A stretch of DNA of 64,000 nt from an uncultured Collinsella sp. (GCA_900544205.1 UQUG01000003.1:16867-80866), one strand, 5' to 3'. Shown: positions 1 through 9,507, numbered from the stretch's first letter. Program-made: numbers and translations. Notes: a model not told the origin generated them from the letters alone.

Positions 1-642
1 GGAATCGATACGGAATCGATCGGCATACCATTCATCCGAAGCAATCACCTTATGGAGCATCTGGAGATGCAGGTCGACATAGTGGCAGAACGCCTTGCCG
101 CATTCCACGAGAGGCGCATTGTTTCTCTCGTTGGGCTCGGCTCCAAAATTAAACTCGACCTCATAGCCCTCCCCAGGCACACCCATGCTCGGCAGAACAT
201 CAATGGAGAAGTGGACGAATCCAGACGTCACCTTGTATACATCTTTTACCTTTGGATCGAACTTCTCGAGTAAGTCTTGAAGTCTTCCATCGGACATCTT
301 CTCACCCGAGAAATCTTTCAGCTTGTTCACAGGCACACCTTGAAACACCTGCTTGAGAAAGTCATCCTGGTCTTCGGCGGCGAATAACGCGAATGTCCGC
401 AGGCAGACTCCAACCTGTGCGCGGAGAAGCTGGGCGACGCAAACAAGATTCCTCGACTCGAGCATGGAGATAAATCCGTCTATCAGTCTCATCGCATACT
501 CAGAGGAGGATGCCAGATATAGATCCCATTGGGTAAAGTCGCCGTTCATGAAGGGAATCACTGCATTGCGCTCGGCGACTCTCAAGGCACTCAGGCTTTG
601 TTCTATTTTCTCAGCTTCTTGTTTGAACTGTTCGCTATCCAA
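1..642 (-). CDS. Hypothetical protein, C-terminal part cut by window edge
   Basis: An open frame runs leftward for 214 codons from about 642 to base 1 and leaves the window, so the C-terminus is missing. Composition is coding-like, with an alpha-helical N-terminal half (SEQFKQEAEKIEQSLSALR) and a later segment LLRAQVGVCLRTFALFAAE. This loosely resembles proteins of the DUF5677 type, but I cannot assign a family. An in-frame TGA lies just upstream (about 673). The first plausible start is TTG at 642, four bases after GGGGG; the first ATG is about 34 codons further in. The start is therefore uncertain and the gene may be 5' truncated. The next gene upstream on the same strand (704-895) is broken. 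Confidence 0.5.
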   Translation of the reverse strand, partial: MDSEQFKQEAEKIEQSLSALRVAERNAVIPFMNGDFTQWDLYLASSSEYAMRLIDGFISMLESRNLVCVAQLLRAQVGVCLRTFALFAAEDQDDFLKQVFQGVPVNKLKDFSGEKMSDGRLQDLLEKFDPKVKDVYKVTSGFVHFSIDVLPSMGVPGEGYEVEFNFGAEPNERNNAPLVECGKAFCHYVDLHLQMLHKVIASDEWYADRFRIDS

Positions 643-703
643 AATGCCCCCAAATGCCGACTTCTCAACAAATCAGAAAAAGCAAGAGAGACAGGGTTTA
701 GGT

Positions 704-895
704 TCATGCTCCACTGAACCCGCACTTCCAGTCGAGGTACTCCTCCTCGGAGATCGCCCCGGAGTCCTGTCTCTCGCGTCCCTCACGGAACTGTCCATAT
801 CAGTGTAGCCAATCCAAGCACAGCCCCACCGCACGGCCCAGTCGCTTCCGGTCCTGCGTGGCCCCATGAAGGCGGAAGGGCGTGGTTGTCGTCAT
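704..895 (-). pseudogene. Small conserved-looking gene interrupted by in-frame TGA
   Basis: On the minus strand a good ribosome site (AGAAAGGAACGCG) precedes ATG at 895. The frame reads MTTTTPFRLHGATQDRKR and continues to a TGA at 800-802. The same frame then carries on without another stop to 704, giving FREGRERQDSGAISEEEY and ending LDWKCGFSGA. The second half looks strongly protein-like, so this is best read as one gene of about 63 codons carrying a nonsense mutation. A recoded TGA cannot be excluded from sequence alone, but nothing else supports it. The function is unknown. Confidence 0.5.
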
Positions 896-1055
896 CGCGT
901 TCCTTTCTCCTCATACCTTTTGGGCATGCGTCACGGGCCCCCGCGCGGCGCCGAGAGCGAATCGGCGCAGGCTTGGGGCCAGTTGCGTAGAGGTTGAGGT
1001 TCGGGTTTCGCCGGCTTACGCAGCTTGGCGGGCAGAGCGCCCGGGCTCGCTGCGC

Positions 1056-1310
1056 CTAGGGCGCGGCGGGATCCGCGACGCCGGAGGTGTCGATCTCGCC
1101 CAGATTGGCGAGCTGCTCGATGAGGGGGAGGCCCATCGGGTCGTCCACCTCGACGCCGCCGAGCACGATGGTGCTGTCGCGCGTGTCGATTTGGGTTGTG
1201 AACACGGCCGGGTCGAAGCCCGAAGCGATAAAGCCAATGCCCGCGAGGACAACACCCGCGGCAACGAGCCCGCCCGCCACGGCGAGGTAGATCTTCTTCG
1301 CGCTGGTCAT
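1056..1310 (-). CDS. Small single-pass membrane protein of PadR/DUF1700 operon
   Basis: This 84-residue protein starts MTSAKKIYLAVAGG. It has one N-terminal transmembrane segment (about residues 6-28) and an exported acidic tail with DTRDSTIVLGGVEVDD. The ATG at 1310 is preferred over the GTG at 1319 because AAAGGAG lies 8 bases before the ATG but abuts the GTG. The gene is last in the operon padR-DUF1700-this gene and begins 15 bases after the DUF1700 stop. In other bacteria DUF1700 genes are often followed by small envelope proteins with adhesin-like tails. A role in membrane stress sensing together with the DUF1700 protein is only inferred. Confidence 0.75.
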   Translation of the reverse strand: MTSAKKIYLAVAGGLVAAGVVLAGIGFIASGFDPAVFTTQIDTRDSTIVLGGVEVDDPMGLPLIEQLANLGEIDTSGVADPAAP

Positions 1311-1325
1311 GGTACTCACTCCTTT

Positions 1326-1949
1326 CTACGCCGCGAGATGCGCGGCAGCGCCGCCCTTCTCGCCCTTGCCCTTCCAGAAGGGCGAGGCGGCCTTCCTCGC
1401 CCAGAGCGCCGAAAGGCGCGCAATTTGTTTTAAGGCGGCCCAAGCGCCAGCACCAACGAAGAGCGCCACGCCGACGAGGCCGAGCCCCACGCCCGCCGAG
1501 GCGAGGGCGTACGGGAAGTGGCCGATGGTGACGCCGCTTACGGCAAGCAGGAGCTCAACTACGCCCACGCCCCCGAGTGCCGCCGCGACGATCCACACGC
1601 AGAGTGCCAGCAGCCAGATGCAGATATAGACCGTGACGGCCACGGCGGCGAAGGCGGCGAGCAGCGGCACCCACACCGGGGAGCCCACGATGGTCAGCAC
1701 CCACAGCAGCGTGGTGCTGCGCCGGCGCGTCCTCGCGATCGCGCGCGGCACGGCGGGCAGGTCGTCGAGCGTGGCCTCCGCCACCTCGCCGGGTGTGCCC
1801 ATGGCGGCCACGGCCTCCTCCTCGCTCATACCGTCCTCCATGCGGTCAGCGATGGCCTCCGCATAGAACGCCTTGGTCTCCTCCACCTGCTCGGCCGGCA
1901 GGCAGGCGAGCAGCTCGCCCAACCGGCCCAGAAACTCATCGCGCGTCAT
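1326..1949 (-). CDS. DUF1700 family membrane protein
   Basis: A 207-residue integral membrane protein. The N-terminus MTRDEFLGRLGELLACLP and the acidic helix EEEAVAAMGTPGEVAEATL are the usual DUF1700 signature. They are followed by several hydrophobic helices (about residues 75-180) and a basic C-terminal tail. GAGGGGG sits about six bases upstream of the ATG at 1949, so this start is chosen over 1964. The start overlaps the end of padR by 14 bases, indicating translational coupling. DUF1700 proteins are typically the regulated partners of PadR repressors; the biochemical function of the family is not known. Confidence 0.85.
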   Translation of the reverse strand: MTRDEFLGRLGELLACLPAEQVEETKAFYAEAIADRMEDGMSEEEAVAAMGTPGEVAEATLDDLPAVPRAIARTRRRSTTLLWVLTIVGSPVWVPLLAAFAAVAVTVYICIWLLALCVWIVAAALGGVGVVELLLAVSGVTIGHFPYALASAGVGLGLVGVALFVGAGAWAALKQIARLSALWARKAASPFWKGKGEKGGAAAHLAA

Positions 1950-2256
1950 GGTGCGCCCCCTCAACGTATGCGTAAATCTCCCGTACGGACGGCCACTCGG
2001 CCAGGAACTCCTCGATGCGTGCTCGCCCGTCGTCCGTGATGCGGTAGTACCGGCGCAGCCGCCCGTTGTGCTCGGCGGAGCGCGCCGTGATGCACCCGGC
2101 TTTCTCCAGGCGCTTGAGCAGCGGGTAGAGCGTCGACTCCGTGAGCCCCATGCTCGCCGGTACGTCCTTCACGATCTGGTAGCCGTAGGACTCCTCGCCG
2201 GAGACGGCCGCGAGCACGCAGGCCTCCAGGAAGCCGCGCTTCATCTGTGCCTCCAT
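1936..2256 (-). CDS. PadR family transcriptional regulator
   Basis: A 106-residue winged-helix regulator of the short PadR-s2 class. It shows the family core GFLEACVLAAVSGEESYGY, then ESTLYPLLKRLEKAGCI (recognition helix) and RRYYRITDDGR (the wing). The start at ATG 2256 (MEAQMKRGF) has AGGAGGTGT at 7-base spacing; an upstream GTG/ATG at 2277 would place this site inside the gene. PadR proteins usually repress their own operon and respond to small molecules. Here it heads the operon with DUF1700 and a small membrane protein. The upstream AT-rich stretch 2270-2310, with TATACTATGCTATACACACTATA, is the likely promoter/operator area. Confidence 0.9.
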   Translation of the reverse strand: MEAQMKRGFLEACVLAAVSGEESYGYQIVKDVPASMGLTESTLYPLLKRLEKAGCITARSAEHNGRLRRYYRITDDGRARIEEFLAEWPSVREIYAYVEGAHHDAR

Positions 2257-2497
2257 CCGCACACCTCCTCTCGTCATATACTATGCTATACACACTATAC
2301 GATGCAAGGTATTAGACGTCAACTCTCATCGCGAAGATTCTCCGGCCCCTGCGCGCTGCGAACGTGATGTCGCGGGGCGGTTGGCATTATGCATGAAACG
2401 TCAAGTAACGCTCTTTTGATCCACTTCCACTCGGCCCCATTCGCCTTGTACAACGCCCCCTTTCAACCTTGGGTTCAAGAGAGCCGCTAGGCTGGAC

Positions 2498-2770
2498 GTG
2501 CCGGACGGTAAAGTCCTGGACGCCATGGTGAACTTCTCCGATGCCATGGGGGTCATGGGTCTACGCCGATGGAGTCCCACGTACGCGGCAGGGCTCGCCC
2601 GTCACCGCTGGTCGCCGGACGGTCCCCACGCCCCGCTCGCCAACGCGCAGGCGACAGCAGCAGTCCAGCGCTGGCTGGAGACGCCGGAATGCCCAGAAGA
2701 TGCGTTTCCCATCGCTGCGGCAGAGCTTTTTGCAGGGGTGGCAGTTTTTCTATATCCCAAGGTCAGATAG
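2498..2770 (+). pseudogene. Possible gene remnant, 90 codons
   Basis: A short frame with strongly coding-like composition (mostly G or C in third positions) starts at GTG 2498 or further upstream. The frame is open from 2420, and includes RWLETPECPEDAFPIAAAEL. No ribosome binding site is visible before the GTG and no family is recognised, so it is probably the tail of a decayed gene. Apart from this, the 660 bases between padR and the LuxR gene hold nothing I can identify. Confidence 0.3.
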
Positions 2771-2913
2771 GCTTCGGTAGCCACCTTGGAAGCATCGCCA
2801 ATAGACTCTTCCTTTATACGTTCGGCATAATCGTAGGCGATACCCACAAATTCCAGTCCCGAGCAACAGGAGTACAATTGCTGCAATTGTTGCCAGCTGT
2901 TGGGAGATGGAAG

Positions 2914-3918
2914 ATGGACTGCGATGGCTACCCGCGCATTCCCATGCCGTTGATGTGCACCGCCTTTGTGCCGGGGCAGATTGACGCTGCGGTTGCAGGC
3001 ATTTCCGACCCCGATTCACGCACCATCGCCACGGCAGAAGCGCTGTACTTTCGCGGACAGGCCACGCTCGCTGCCAAGACGGCGCGCCCCTATCTTGACG
3101 CCACCGATCCCGCACTGCGCTATTCCGCATGCCTTATCTGCGGATATGCCAGTCTGTCGCTCAACCGTATCGCCGACGCCCGCCGGTGCCTTGCTGGCAT
3201 CCTCGATACGCCAACTGACGAGGAATCGCCCGCCGTCCACGCCACGCATATCCTGTTCGCCTCGGCCGCGAGTGTCCTGCTGCACTTGCCTTCCCCGTAT
3301 TCTGCTGAAGAGTTTTATCCACTTGCGGCGCATCTGCCCGAAGGCCTGCGCCTATTCGCCAGCTACGTGATGGCGCACGCCTTGTACCTGCGCGGCGATT
3401 ACGGCCGCAGCCTGGGCATGGCGGAAAACGCCCTGATTATGAAACAGGGAAGCTATCCCATCTCGGAGCTGTTCCTGCACCTGGCAGCTTCCATGGCATG
3501 CATGAGCCTCAAGGACATCGACGCCGCAAAAACGCACTTCGGAGCTGCTTGGAACGTTGCGCGCCCCGACGGCCTTGTCGAACTTATCGGCGAGCACCAC
3601 GGCCTTTTGCAGGGGCTTATCGAGGCGTGTCTAAAAACGCAATACCCTGACGACTTCGCACGCATCATCGAGATTACGTATCGATTCAGCTACGGCTGGC
3701 GGCGCATCCACAACCCCGATTCGGGCGAGGACGTGGCCGACGATCTAACGACCACGGAATTCACCATGGCCATGCTCGCCTGTCGCGGGTGGACCAACGC
3801 CGAAATCGCACGCCATATGGGAGTATCGCCGGGCACCGTCAAAAACCGCCTATCAGGAGTGTATGCCAAGCTTGGAATCGGAACTCGCGCCGAGCTGGTT
3901 GCCCACATGTTGCGCTAG
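2914..3918 (+). CDS. LuxR family transcriptional regulator
   Basis: A 334-residue protein with a C-terminal LuxR/GerE helix-turn-helix (about residues 270-332): TTTEFTMAMLACRGWTNAEI, then ARHMGVSPGTVKNRLSGVYA. The N-terminal two thirds are helical, with alanine-rich repeats such as EALYFRGQATLAAKTARPYL that look like degenerate TPR units, as in small MalT/LAL-type activators. No receiver domain or P-loop is visible. The ATG at 2914 has GGGAG upstream; the frame continues upstream but without coding character. It lies 157 bases before the large surface protein gene on the same strand, which it may control. That link is inferred from adjacency only. Confidence 0.85.
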   Translation: MDCDGYPRIPMPLMCTAFVPGQIDAAVAGISDPDSRTIATAEALYFRGQATLAAKTARPYLDATDPALRYSACLICGYASLSLNRIADARRCLAGILDTPTDEESPAVHATHILFASAASVLLHLPSPYSAEEFYPLAAHLPEGLRLFASYVMAHALYLRGDYGRSLGMAENALIMKQGSYPISELFLHLAASMACMSLKDIDAAKTHFGAAWNVARPDGLVELIGEHHGLLQGLIEACLKTQYPDDFARIIEITYRFSYGWRRIHNPDSGEDVADDLTTTEFTMAMLACRGWTNAEIARHMGVSPGTVKNRLSGVYAKLGIGTRAELVAHMLR

Positions 3919-4075
3919 CGGCCAGACTGCCCGGCGTATCGAAAGCACTCCGGGGGCCTAGCGCTTTCGCGCGCTCAAATTGGACATTTTGACCCTCGAA
4001 CGGCACTACCGCCACGGGGCACCTTCTCGCAAAATTGGATTATTTCCACCGAAATTTGCGGGATGGGAGCCCAAA

Positions 4076-7000
4076 ATGCTTGATCGCCGTTCGCTACTTA
4101 TCGCCGGAACATCCTCGCTAGCGAGCATTATGTTGCCTCGCGTGCCGGGAAGCGAAAATGCCTTCCTGCTGCCGTTCGCGCCCACCGCGGCCTATGCCGA
4201 CGAAGAAGACCCCTTCAAGGTCCTGGTGCTCTCGCGCACCATGTTTGGTGTGGTTGTGATCGACGTCGCCAACAAGAATATGCCCATCAAGGGAGCCCAG
4301 GTCACGCTCGCGTCGCGTTATGCCGCGGGCAAGCAGCTCTCCGCCACTACCGACGACGAGGGCACGGCCATCTTTGAGGTCGCGCCTCTTTCGGAAGGCT
4401 ACGTGGACGAGGCAACGCTTCTCGACGCGTACGACTTTAACGGCGGCATCTCCATTAGCATGGCAGGCTACCGCGATGTCGAGATTCCCCTTGCGCGTAT
4501 CCAGGGCGGCGCCGCTATTACCGCACCCACACGTCCGCTCTCCGATGGCGAGCCGTACTTTCGACAGCTCACGTTCGACGAATGGGACATCCAGTACGCC
4601 GACGCCACGTTTATGGCAATGCCAGCGGACGAAGCAGCAAACGACCAGCCCGACACGCACGCTTTTACCGTGCAGGCTCATCTGCCGCAGGGCGGGCAGG
4701 CAACGTTGCATATCAATAAAGTGATGCCCTCTGCGGGCAGCTCAACCGAAACCGTCACGCAGATCGGCCAGATCAAGGCCAGCGCATCGGGCGCGGATAA
4801 TCTGGCGACGTTCACGCTCGAAGACACGTTCCTCGACGCGGCATCGAGCCTTCTGGAAGAAGGATGCAAGCTGCGCTTTGTCCTCGACTACCAGGGCAAA
4901 ACCTACACACTCTCCTCCCCCATGGCCGTTGTCACTGCGCCGGCGGCAAAGGCGGAATCCGGATCGACCACTATCGTCCCCACCACCATGGACCAAGAGA
5001 TCACTCCGTTTGATTTCCCCGCGGCGTTTCCCGGCATCGGCGGCAATAAGTTCACGTGTTGGATGCCCACATTTCCGATCCTCTTCGATTTCTCGTTTGC
5101 TGGATACGTGCTGTTTGGCGGAGGATACAAACCAGCCAGCTATATGAACGATTCGGGCAACCCTGATCCGGAATACTGGAAGAAATCGCCGCGTGAGTCG
5201 GGCGCCAAGCAGGCAAACCGCTACCTCGACGAGATGGAGGGGAAGTGGAATCAGTACAAGAGGATGAGTGCCGGTTCGGGCACCGATCCAAGAAACACCA
5301 AGCTCCTTCGCCACCATTGCACGCCGCTGTTCACGATGGATATCGCCACACAGCTGTACGGCTCGCTCGCCTACGATTGGGTGGGCAAAACCTGGGGTAA
5401 CAACAACGACCCCGCATACGGCAATATTAAGGCCCTCTTCCAGGTAAGAACCGACCTCAATTGGACCGAGCAGTTTACCCTAGGACCGGTGCCATTTTTC
5501 CTAAACGTCAACCCCTGGGTGCTGGCAAAACTGGCGCTCGCCGTGGGTGCCCACACGCACGGCAGCGGCGCGGCGTTTTTTAAAAACATTTCGCTCGACT
5601 ATTCAAACACGTCGGGCTCGTTCACCATCCAGATCGGGCTTGCCGTCACCTTTGGCGCCGGCGTTGCAGGCGTCGCTTCGTCTGCCGTGCGCGGCGCCGC
5701 ATCCCTCACGCTGTTCATTGGGTACGAAAAGGCAAATGGACACCAGCTTCCGCGACTGCGTGTAGGTGCAGACGTCGATGTCGATGTAATACTCCAGTTC
5801 GTAATGTTCAAGTGGACCACCAAGGCTTGGTCGGGGTCGTGGCCCACACTCATCGATTCGTGGAATATGTCGGTGAACAATGGCGACCAGTATGTGCTCC
5901 AGCGCTCTGAGCTCGCATTGGATGGAGATACGCCTTATACGCTGGATGCCTGCTTCGGCTCGGCCGGCAACGCCGAGGCGGGTGGTGTGCCGCAATTTAT
6001 CGCATCGGCCACCATCGTCACCAACGCCGAACTGCTCGCACGCGCCGAGGTTAAGGCCACTGCCGTAAACGCCGCGCCTGTCGTGCGCGATTGGGATCAA
6101 GCGGTCACGCGCATTGAGCTCGAGGCGGATGCAGAAAGCGACGACACGGGACAGATCGACCATTTCGTCCATGCACTGATAGAGAACGACGAAAACGCCG
6201 CGCCGATGTATGAGTACACCTACATCGGTCAGGCAACGAACACCGTTGCCGACCCGAACGCCGATTCTGCCGGCGTGTCGGAGGACGAGCGCGGCGGCAT
6301 CAAGCCCTCGAGCGACAACGTGCTGTTTGCTGGCGTGCTCAGCGAAGCCCACATGAAGCTGGCAATGATTGCCGGCGTAGAATGCCTGTTCCGTATCGCC
6401 TCGGTGCGCTACGGCGACAATGGTCGCTCGCGCCTGGTGGTACACACAAAGGCAAACGGAACGTGGTCCGCTCCCACGCCTGTGGACTTTCCCCTTGGGT
6501 TTGGCGAGGGCGACGTGGAGCGCGACAGCATATACGATTACGACTTCGACGTAGTGGAATATACGGACGGAAGAGGAAACCAGGACGCCTACGTGCTGCT
6601 GGTCTCGGGCGAGCGCCCCGCCGGCGACGACACCCTTTTCGATATGGCAAGCACAGCCGGCATACTGTCCGTTGTGCGCCTGCGCATAAGCAGCGACGGA
6701 GTTCGCGTGGTATCGCACACGTCGTGGCGCAGCATCTCGCGCGGCCGCCTTCAGGAGGATGGCTACCATTGCCTGCAGTGCCCACGCATCACGGTGGGCA
6801 AGACACTTGTCAACGGGCGCCTGTCGGGCGCCTACCTCCACCGCCGCGGAACCACCGCAGAAAAGGCGCTCGGCAGCGAGGCCGAGGTTGCGCTGGAGTG
6901 CTTTACCCTGTGGTCGGACGTTTCGGGCGACAGCCTGACGTTCCGCCAAGTTCTCCGCTTTCCGCAGGCACCGTCGAGCATCGAGCTCGGCGCGCCCGAG

Positions 7001-8443
7001 AATATCAACGGCAAAATGGTGGTGCCCGTTGCATACGAGACCGCAGGCGGTTGTGGCTGTGCATCGTACGCCGTGATCGGCCAGTCCATTGCGGGCTGGG
7101 GCGTTATGTCGCCAGATGCCACAGTACCCCACGCGGTGCCGTGGCCGCAGCACACGGGCTTTTTGGCTACCGTCAACGAGCAACTGCAGCATATTACTTG
7201 GACGCGAGGCGCATCGGTATTTGCAACGCAGCCCGTGGGTGCCGCAGGCTGCGGCCCGGCATCGTTCAGCGTAAGCAACAACGGCAGATGCGTGCTCTAT
7301 GTAGAGAACACCGATGGTAAGGTGGGACAAACCTACGACGAAGAAGGCAACCCGGTAGCAGTGATGGGCAAGCACTTCCGCATCTTCGCCAGCACCTTGG
7401 CAGGCGATCTGTTTACGGAGCCGTTCGTGATGTGCGAGCTGGACCATCCCGTCGATCAGATAACGACATTTTTGACGTCGGGGAGCATGCTCTCCGCGCT
7501 CGCTACGCACATTGTGAGCGCGGAGAAGAGCGAGGCAGAGCTGCACGGCATCGAAGTGCCCTTGGTGGCGTGTGCCACTCCGACGGGCGCAGTCGCTACC
7601 TCGGGCGCGGTGGTGCCTGGAGCAGCAGGCGAATCCTTTATGGTCACGGTGCGAAACGACGGCAACACCTTGCTGACCGCCGGCACGATCGATCTGTACC
7701 GAGAGGGCTCCAGCCAGCCGTTCTCCAGCGCATCCATCGGATTCGGAGCGAACACACGCATGGCATCGATCTACGATCCAGAGCTTGCCGAGGACGCTTC
7801 GGCCAACGACATGACACACGTGAAGTACGCGCTCGAGACGCTGGGCGCACGTTTTGCAACGCACCCACTGGTAGCCGACAGTGGCAACGCCGTGCTGGCA
7901 CCAGGTTGCACGGCACAGTTCCGCATGAGCTTCGCCATCCCCGAGAGTTGGAGCGACGAAGTGGGCAAACGCGTAACGCTGTATGCGAAGGCGCGTAATC
8001 TGGTGGCGCTCGATCCCGTAACGCTCGAGGAAATTCGACCGGGCGCAAACTCGGCGCTGGGTGCCGTGCTGCACGAGCTTCATGTGCCCGACGCGGCATG
8101 CGAACGCTCGGAAGTTCAGGTCGGCGTATGCGGCAGCGCGGATACGATAGGACTTCACGACGCCCCGATGACAGCAGACGGCGATGGTGGCTCGAGTGGC
8201 GGCGGTACTGACAAGGGCGGCGGCTCCGGCGGAAGCAGCTCCGGCAGTGGCAAGGACCACGGCAATAACAAGCGCTCCGGAAAAGCGGGCGCGCTTGCGG
8301 GCACGGGCGATGTCAACGCTCCCCTTACGGCAGCCGCTGCTGCACTCGCCGCGGCAGGCGCCGGCCTCGTCGCCTACAGCGTCCGCCGCACGGCGCTCGA
8401 GCGTAGCGGCAGCGATGAAGCCGGTACGGATGGGTCCCGCTAG
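4076..8443 (+). CDS. Large secreted surface protein with LAGTGD cell-wall anchor
   Basis: A 1455-residue protein. The N-terminus MLDRRSLLIAGTSS is a signal peptide with a twin-arginine-like pair and a probable cut after AYA at residue 41. The C-terminus has a Gly/Ser-rich linker, LAGTGD at about 1407-1412, an alanine-rich hydrophobic helix and a basic stop-transfer RR. That is the arrangement of a sortase substrate with an LAxTG-type motif. An early region (about residues 55-150) resembles a carboxypeptidase-regulatory or CnaB-like beta domain (KGAQVTLASRYAAGKQLSAT, then a DDEGTAIFEV turn). The middle is unassigned. The start at ATG 4076 is chosen because GGGAG precedes it and the signal peptide begins there. 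Probable adhesin or host-glycan/protein interacting protein. The antisense frame is very long, which is a codon-usage artefact. Confidence 0.8.
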   Translation: MLDRRSLLIAGTSSLASIMLPRVPGSENAFLLPFAPTAAYADEEDPFKVLVLSRTMFGVVVIDVANKNMPIKGAQVTLASRYAAGKQLSATTDDEGTAIFEVAPLSEGYVDEATLLDAYDFNGGISISMAGYRDVEIPLARIQGGAAITAPTRPLSDGEPYFRQLTFDEWDIQYADATFMAMPADEAANDQPDTHAFTVQAHLPQGGQATLHINKVMPSAGSSTETVTQIGQIKASASGADNLATFTLEDTFLDAASSLLEEGCKLRFVLDYQGKTYTLSSPMAVVTAPAAKAESGSTTIVPTTMDQEITPFDFPAAFPGIGGNKFTCWMPTFPILFDFSFAGYVLFGGGYKPASYMNDSGNPDPEYWKKSPRESGAKQANRYLDEMEGKWNQYKRMSAGSGTDPRNTKLLRHHCTPLFTMDIATQLYGSLAYDWVGKTWGNNNDPAYGNIKALFQVRTDLNWTEQFTLGPVPFFLNVNPWVLAKLALAVGAHTHGSGAAFFKNISLDYSNTSGSFTIQIGLAVTFGAGVAGVASSAVRGAASLTLFIGYEKANGHQLPRLRVGADVDVDVILQFVMFKWTTKAWSGSWPTLIDSWNMSVNNGDQYVLQRSELALDGDTPYTLDACFGSAGNAEAGGVPQFIASATIVTNAELLARAEVKATAVNAAPVVRDWDQAVTRIELEADAESDDTGQIDHFVHALIENDENAAPMYEYTYIGQATNTVADPNADSAGVSEDERGGIKPSSDNVLFAGVLSEAHMKLAMIAGVECLFRIASVRYGDNGRSRLVVHTKANGTWSAPTPVDFPLGFGEGDVERDSIYDYDFDVVEYTDGRGNQDAYVLLVSGERPAGDDTLFDMASTAGILSVVRLRISSDGVRVVSHTSWRSISRGRLQEDGYHCLQCPRITVGKTLVNGRLSGAYLHRRGTTAEKALGSEAEVALECFTLWSDVSGDSLTFRQVLRFPQAPSSIELGAPENINGKMVVPVAYETAGGCGCASYAVIGQSIAGWGVMSPDATVPHAVPWPQHTGFLATVNEQLQHITWTRGASVFATQPVGAAGCGPASFSVSNNGRCVLYVENTDGKVGQTYDEEGNPVAVMGKHFRIFASTLAGDLFTEPFVMCELDHPVDQITTFLTSGSMLSALATHIVSAEKSEAELHGIEVPLVACATPTGAVATSGAVVPGAAGESFMVTVRNDGNTLLTAGTIDLYREGSSQPFSSASIGFGANTRMASIYDPELAEDASANDMTHVKYALETLGARFATHPLVADSGNAVLAPGCTAQFRMSFAIPESWSDEVGKRVTLYAKARNLVALDPVTLEEIRPGANSALGAVLHELHVPDAACERSEVQVGVCGSADTIGLHDAPMTADGDGGSSGGGTDKGGGSGGSSSGSGKDHGNNKRSGKAGALAGTGDVNAPLTAAAAALAAAGAGLVAYSVRRTALERSGSDEAGTDGSR

Positions 8444-8486
8444 CTCTCAGCCGCTTTTTGAGCGGCGCTGACCCTATTCGTCGAAC

Positions 8487-8523
8487 AAAAAGGGGCTGGC
8501 TCTGATATCCCAGAGCCAGCCCC
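8487..8523. terminator. Terminator between convergent genes
   Basis: A perfect 13-bp stem (8492-8504 with 8511-8523, GGGGCTGGCTCTG) and 6-base loop. An A-run at 8487-8491 serves as a T-run for the minus-strand gene. It lies between the ends of the surface protein gene and the minus-strand membrane protein gene and can serve both. Confidence 0.85.
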
Positions 8524-8530
8524 TTGCGCA

Positions 8531-9115
8531 TTAGATATCGCTGGCGTCGTCGAGTTCTGCCTCGAGCTTGGCACGGCATCTTTTCACCGTGAAAAACGTT
8601 GCGCACAGGGCAGCAAACGTGGCCGCGAAAATCGTCGCACCGCAGAACACGCCCGTGGCCAGGTTCGCCAACCAAAAGACGCTTTCGAGCGGTACGATCT
8701 GCGCCTCAGCGATACAGCGCATTGCAGCAATAACAAGCGCGAACGCGGCGCCGCTAAGGCCGCTGACAAGCAGGAAATATCCAACAGGAAGATGCTCGGT
8801 TTGCCCAAAACGATTGGTATCGACATAGCCCTTCCGCGTTTGCAGTCCTGCGCAAATCAACATCACAAGAACGAGCCACAAATACATGGCTGCCTCGAAC
8901 GGCGTTGCAAAGCCATGCGGCATTTCACTGGCGTCGCTGTGAACCCACGCAACCTGTCGAGCTATAAACTGGTAGAAAAAGATCATCAACATGCCAAACG
9001 AAAGCAGCACGAAACCAATCTTGTAGATCTTCGCGCTCTCAGCCTCCAGGCGCTCGTCCTTTGGGCCGGCATATTCACGCCACTTTTGCACGAGTTTTAA
9101 ATCTTCAAATTTCAT
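8531..9115 (-). CDS. Four-helix membrane protein paired with XRE regulator (DUF3278-like)
   Basis: A 194-residue integral membrane protein. It has an N-terminal soluble segment (MKFEDLKLVQKWREYAGPKD ending in an acidic KDERLEAE) followed by about four transmembrane helices and a basic/acidic tail. The arrangement and the neighbouring XRE gene fit the DUF3278/DUF6773 kind of protein, which is routinely encoded right after a small XRE repressor; the exact family is not certain. It begins nine bases after the XRE stop and ends at a strong terminator, so the two genes form one operon. Function unknown. Confidence 0.7.
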   Translation of the reverse strand: MKFEDLKLVQKWREYAGPKDERLEAESAKIYKIGFVLLSFGMLMIFFYQFIARQVAWVHSDASEMPHGFATPFEAAMYLWLVLVMLICAGLQTRKGYVDTNRFGQTEHLPVGYFLLVSGLSGAAFALVIAAMRCIAEAQIVPLESVFWLANLATGVFCGATIFAATFAALCATFFTVKRCRAKLEAELDDASDI

Positions 9116-9124
9116 AGCGAACTC

Positions 9125-9355
9125 CTAAAGAGCGTCAGGGTCGACGTCGTTTTCGTCTTCCCAAAACAAGTCGTTCAACGTAACGCGCAGCGCTTTACAG
9201 ATTGCCACGCACAAATTGAGCGTGGGGTTGTAGCCGCCCGCCTCGATCAGGCCGATGGTCTGGCGCGTAACGCCCACGGCCTCGGCCAAGTCAGCTTGCG
9301 AAAGGCCAACCGCCGCGCGCGCCGCCTTCATGCGTAGGTTCTTTTTGCCCGGCAT
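9125..9355 (-). CDS. XRE family helix-turn-helix regulator
   Basis: A 76-residue single-domain Cro/CI-type regulator: KNLRMKAARAAVGLSQADLA, then GVTRQTIGLIEAGGYNPTLN and an acidic end DLFWEDENDVDPDAL. This matches the short YgzD-like XRE family that controls an adjacent membrane protein gene. The ATG at 9355 has AAGGA 6-8 bases upstream; the longer frame to 9415 lacks such a site. The gene is the promoter-proximal member of the operon with 8531-9115. Confidence 0.9.
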   Translation of the reverse strand: MPGKKNLRMKAARAAVGLSQADLAEAVGVTRQTIGLIEAGGYNPTLNLCVAICKALRVTLNDLFWEDENDVDPDAL

Positions 9356-9507
9356 GGAGTTCCTTTCGTAGTAATGGACAGATATCCGTTGCAACATGAC
9401 AGAAATATATTGCATATATCAGACAATGTCAACTATATCTGTCATTATGAAAACCATATTCGTCATCGTCATGCGGACATTACAACTTCGGTTCACTATT
9501 CAAACTT

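Noticed and set aside
5603..8260. 885-codon minus-strand ORF under the surface protein gene
   Set aside because: It is the antisense of a high-GC gene with biased codons; His/Arg/Cys-rich composition and no ribosome site.
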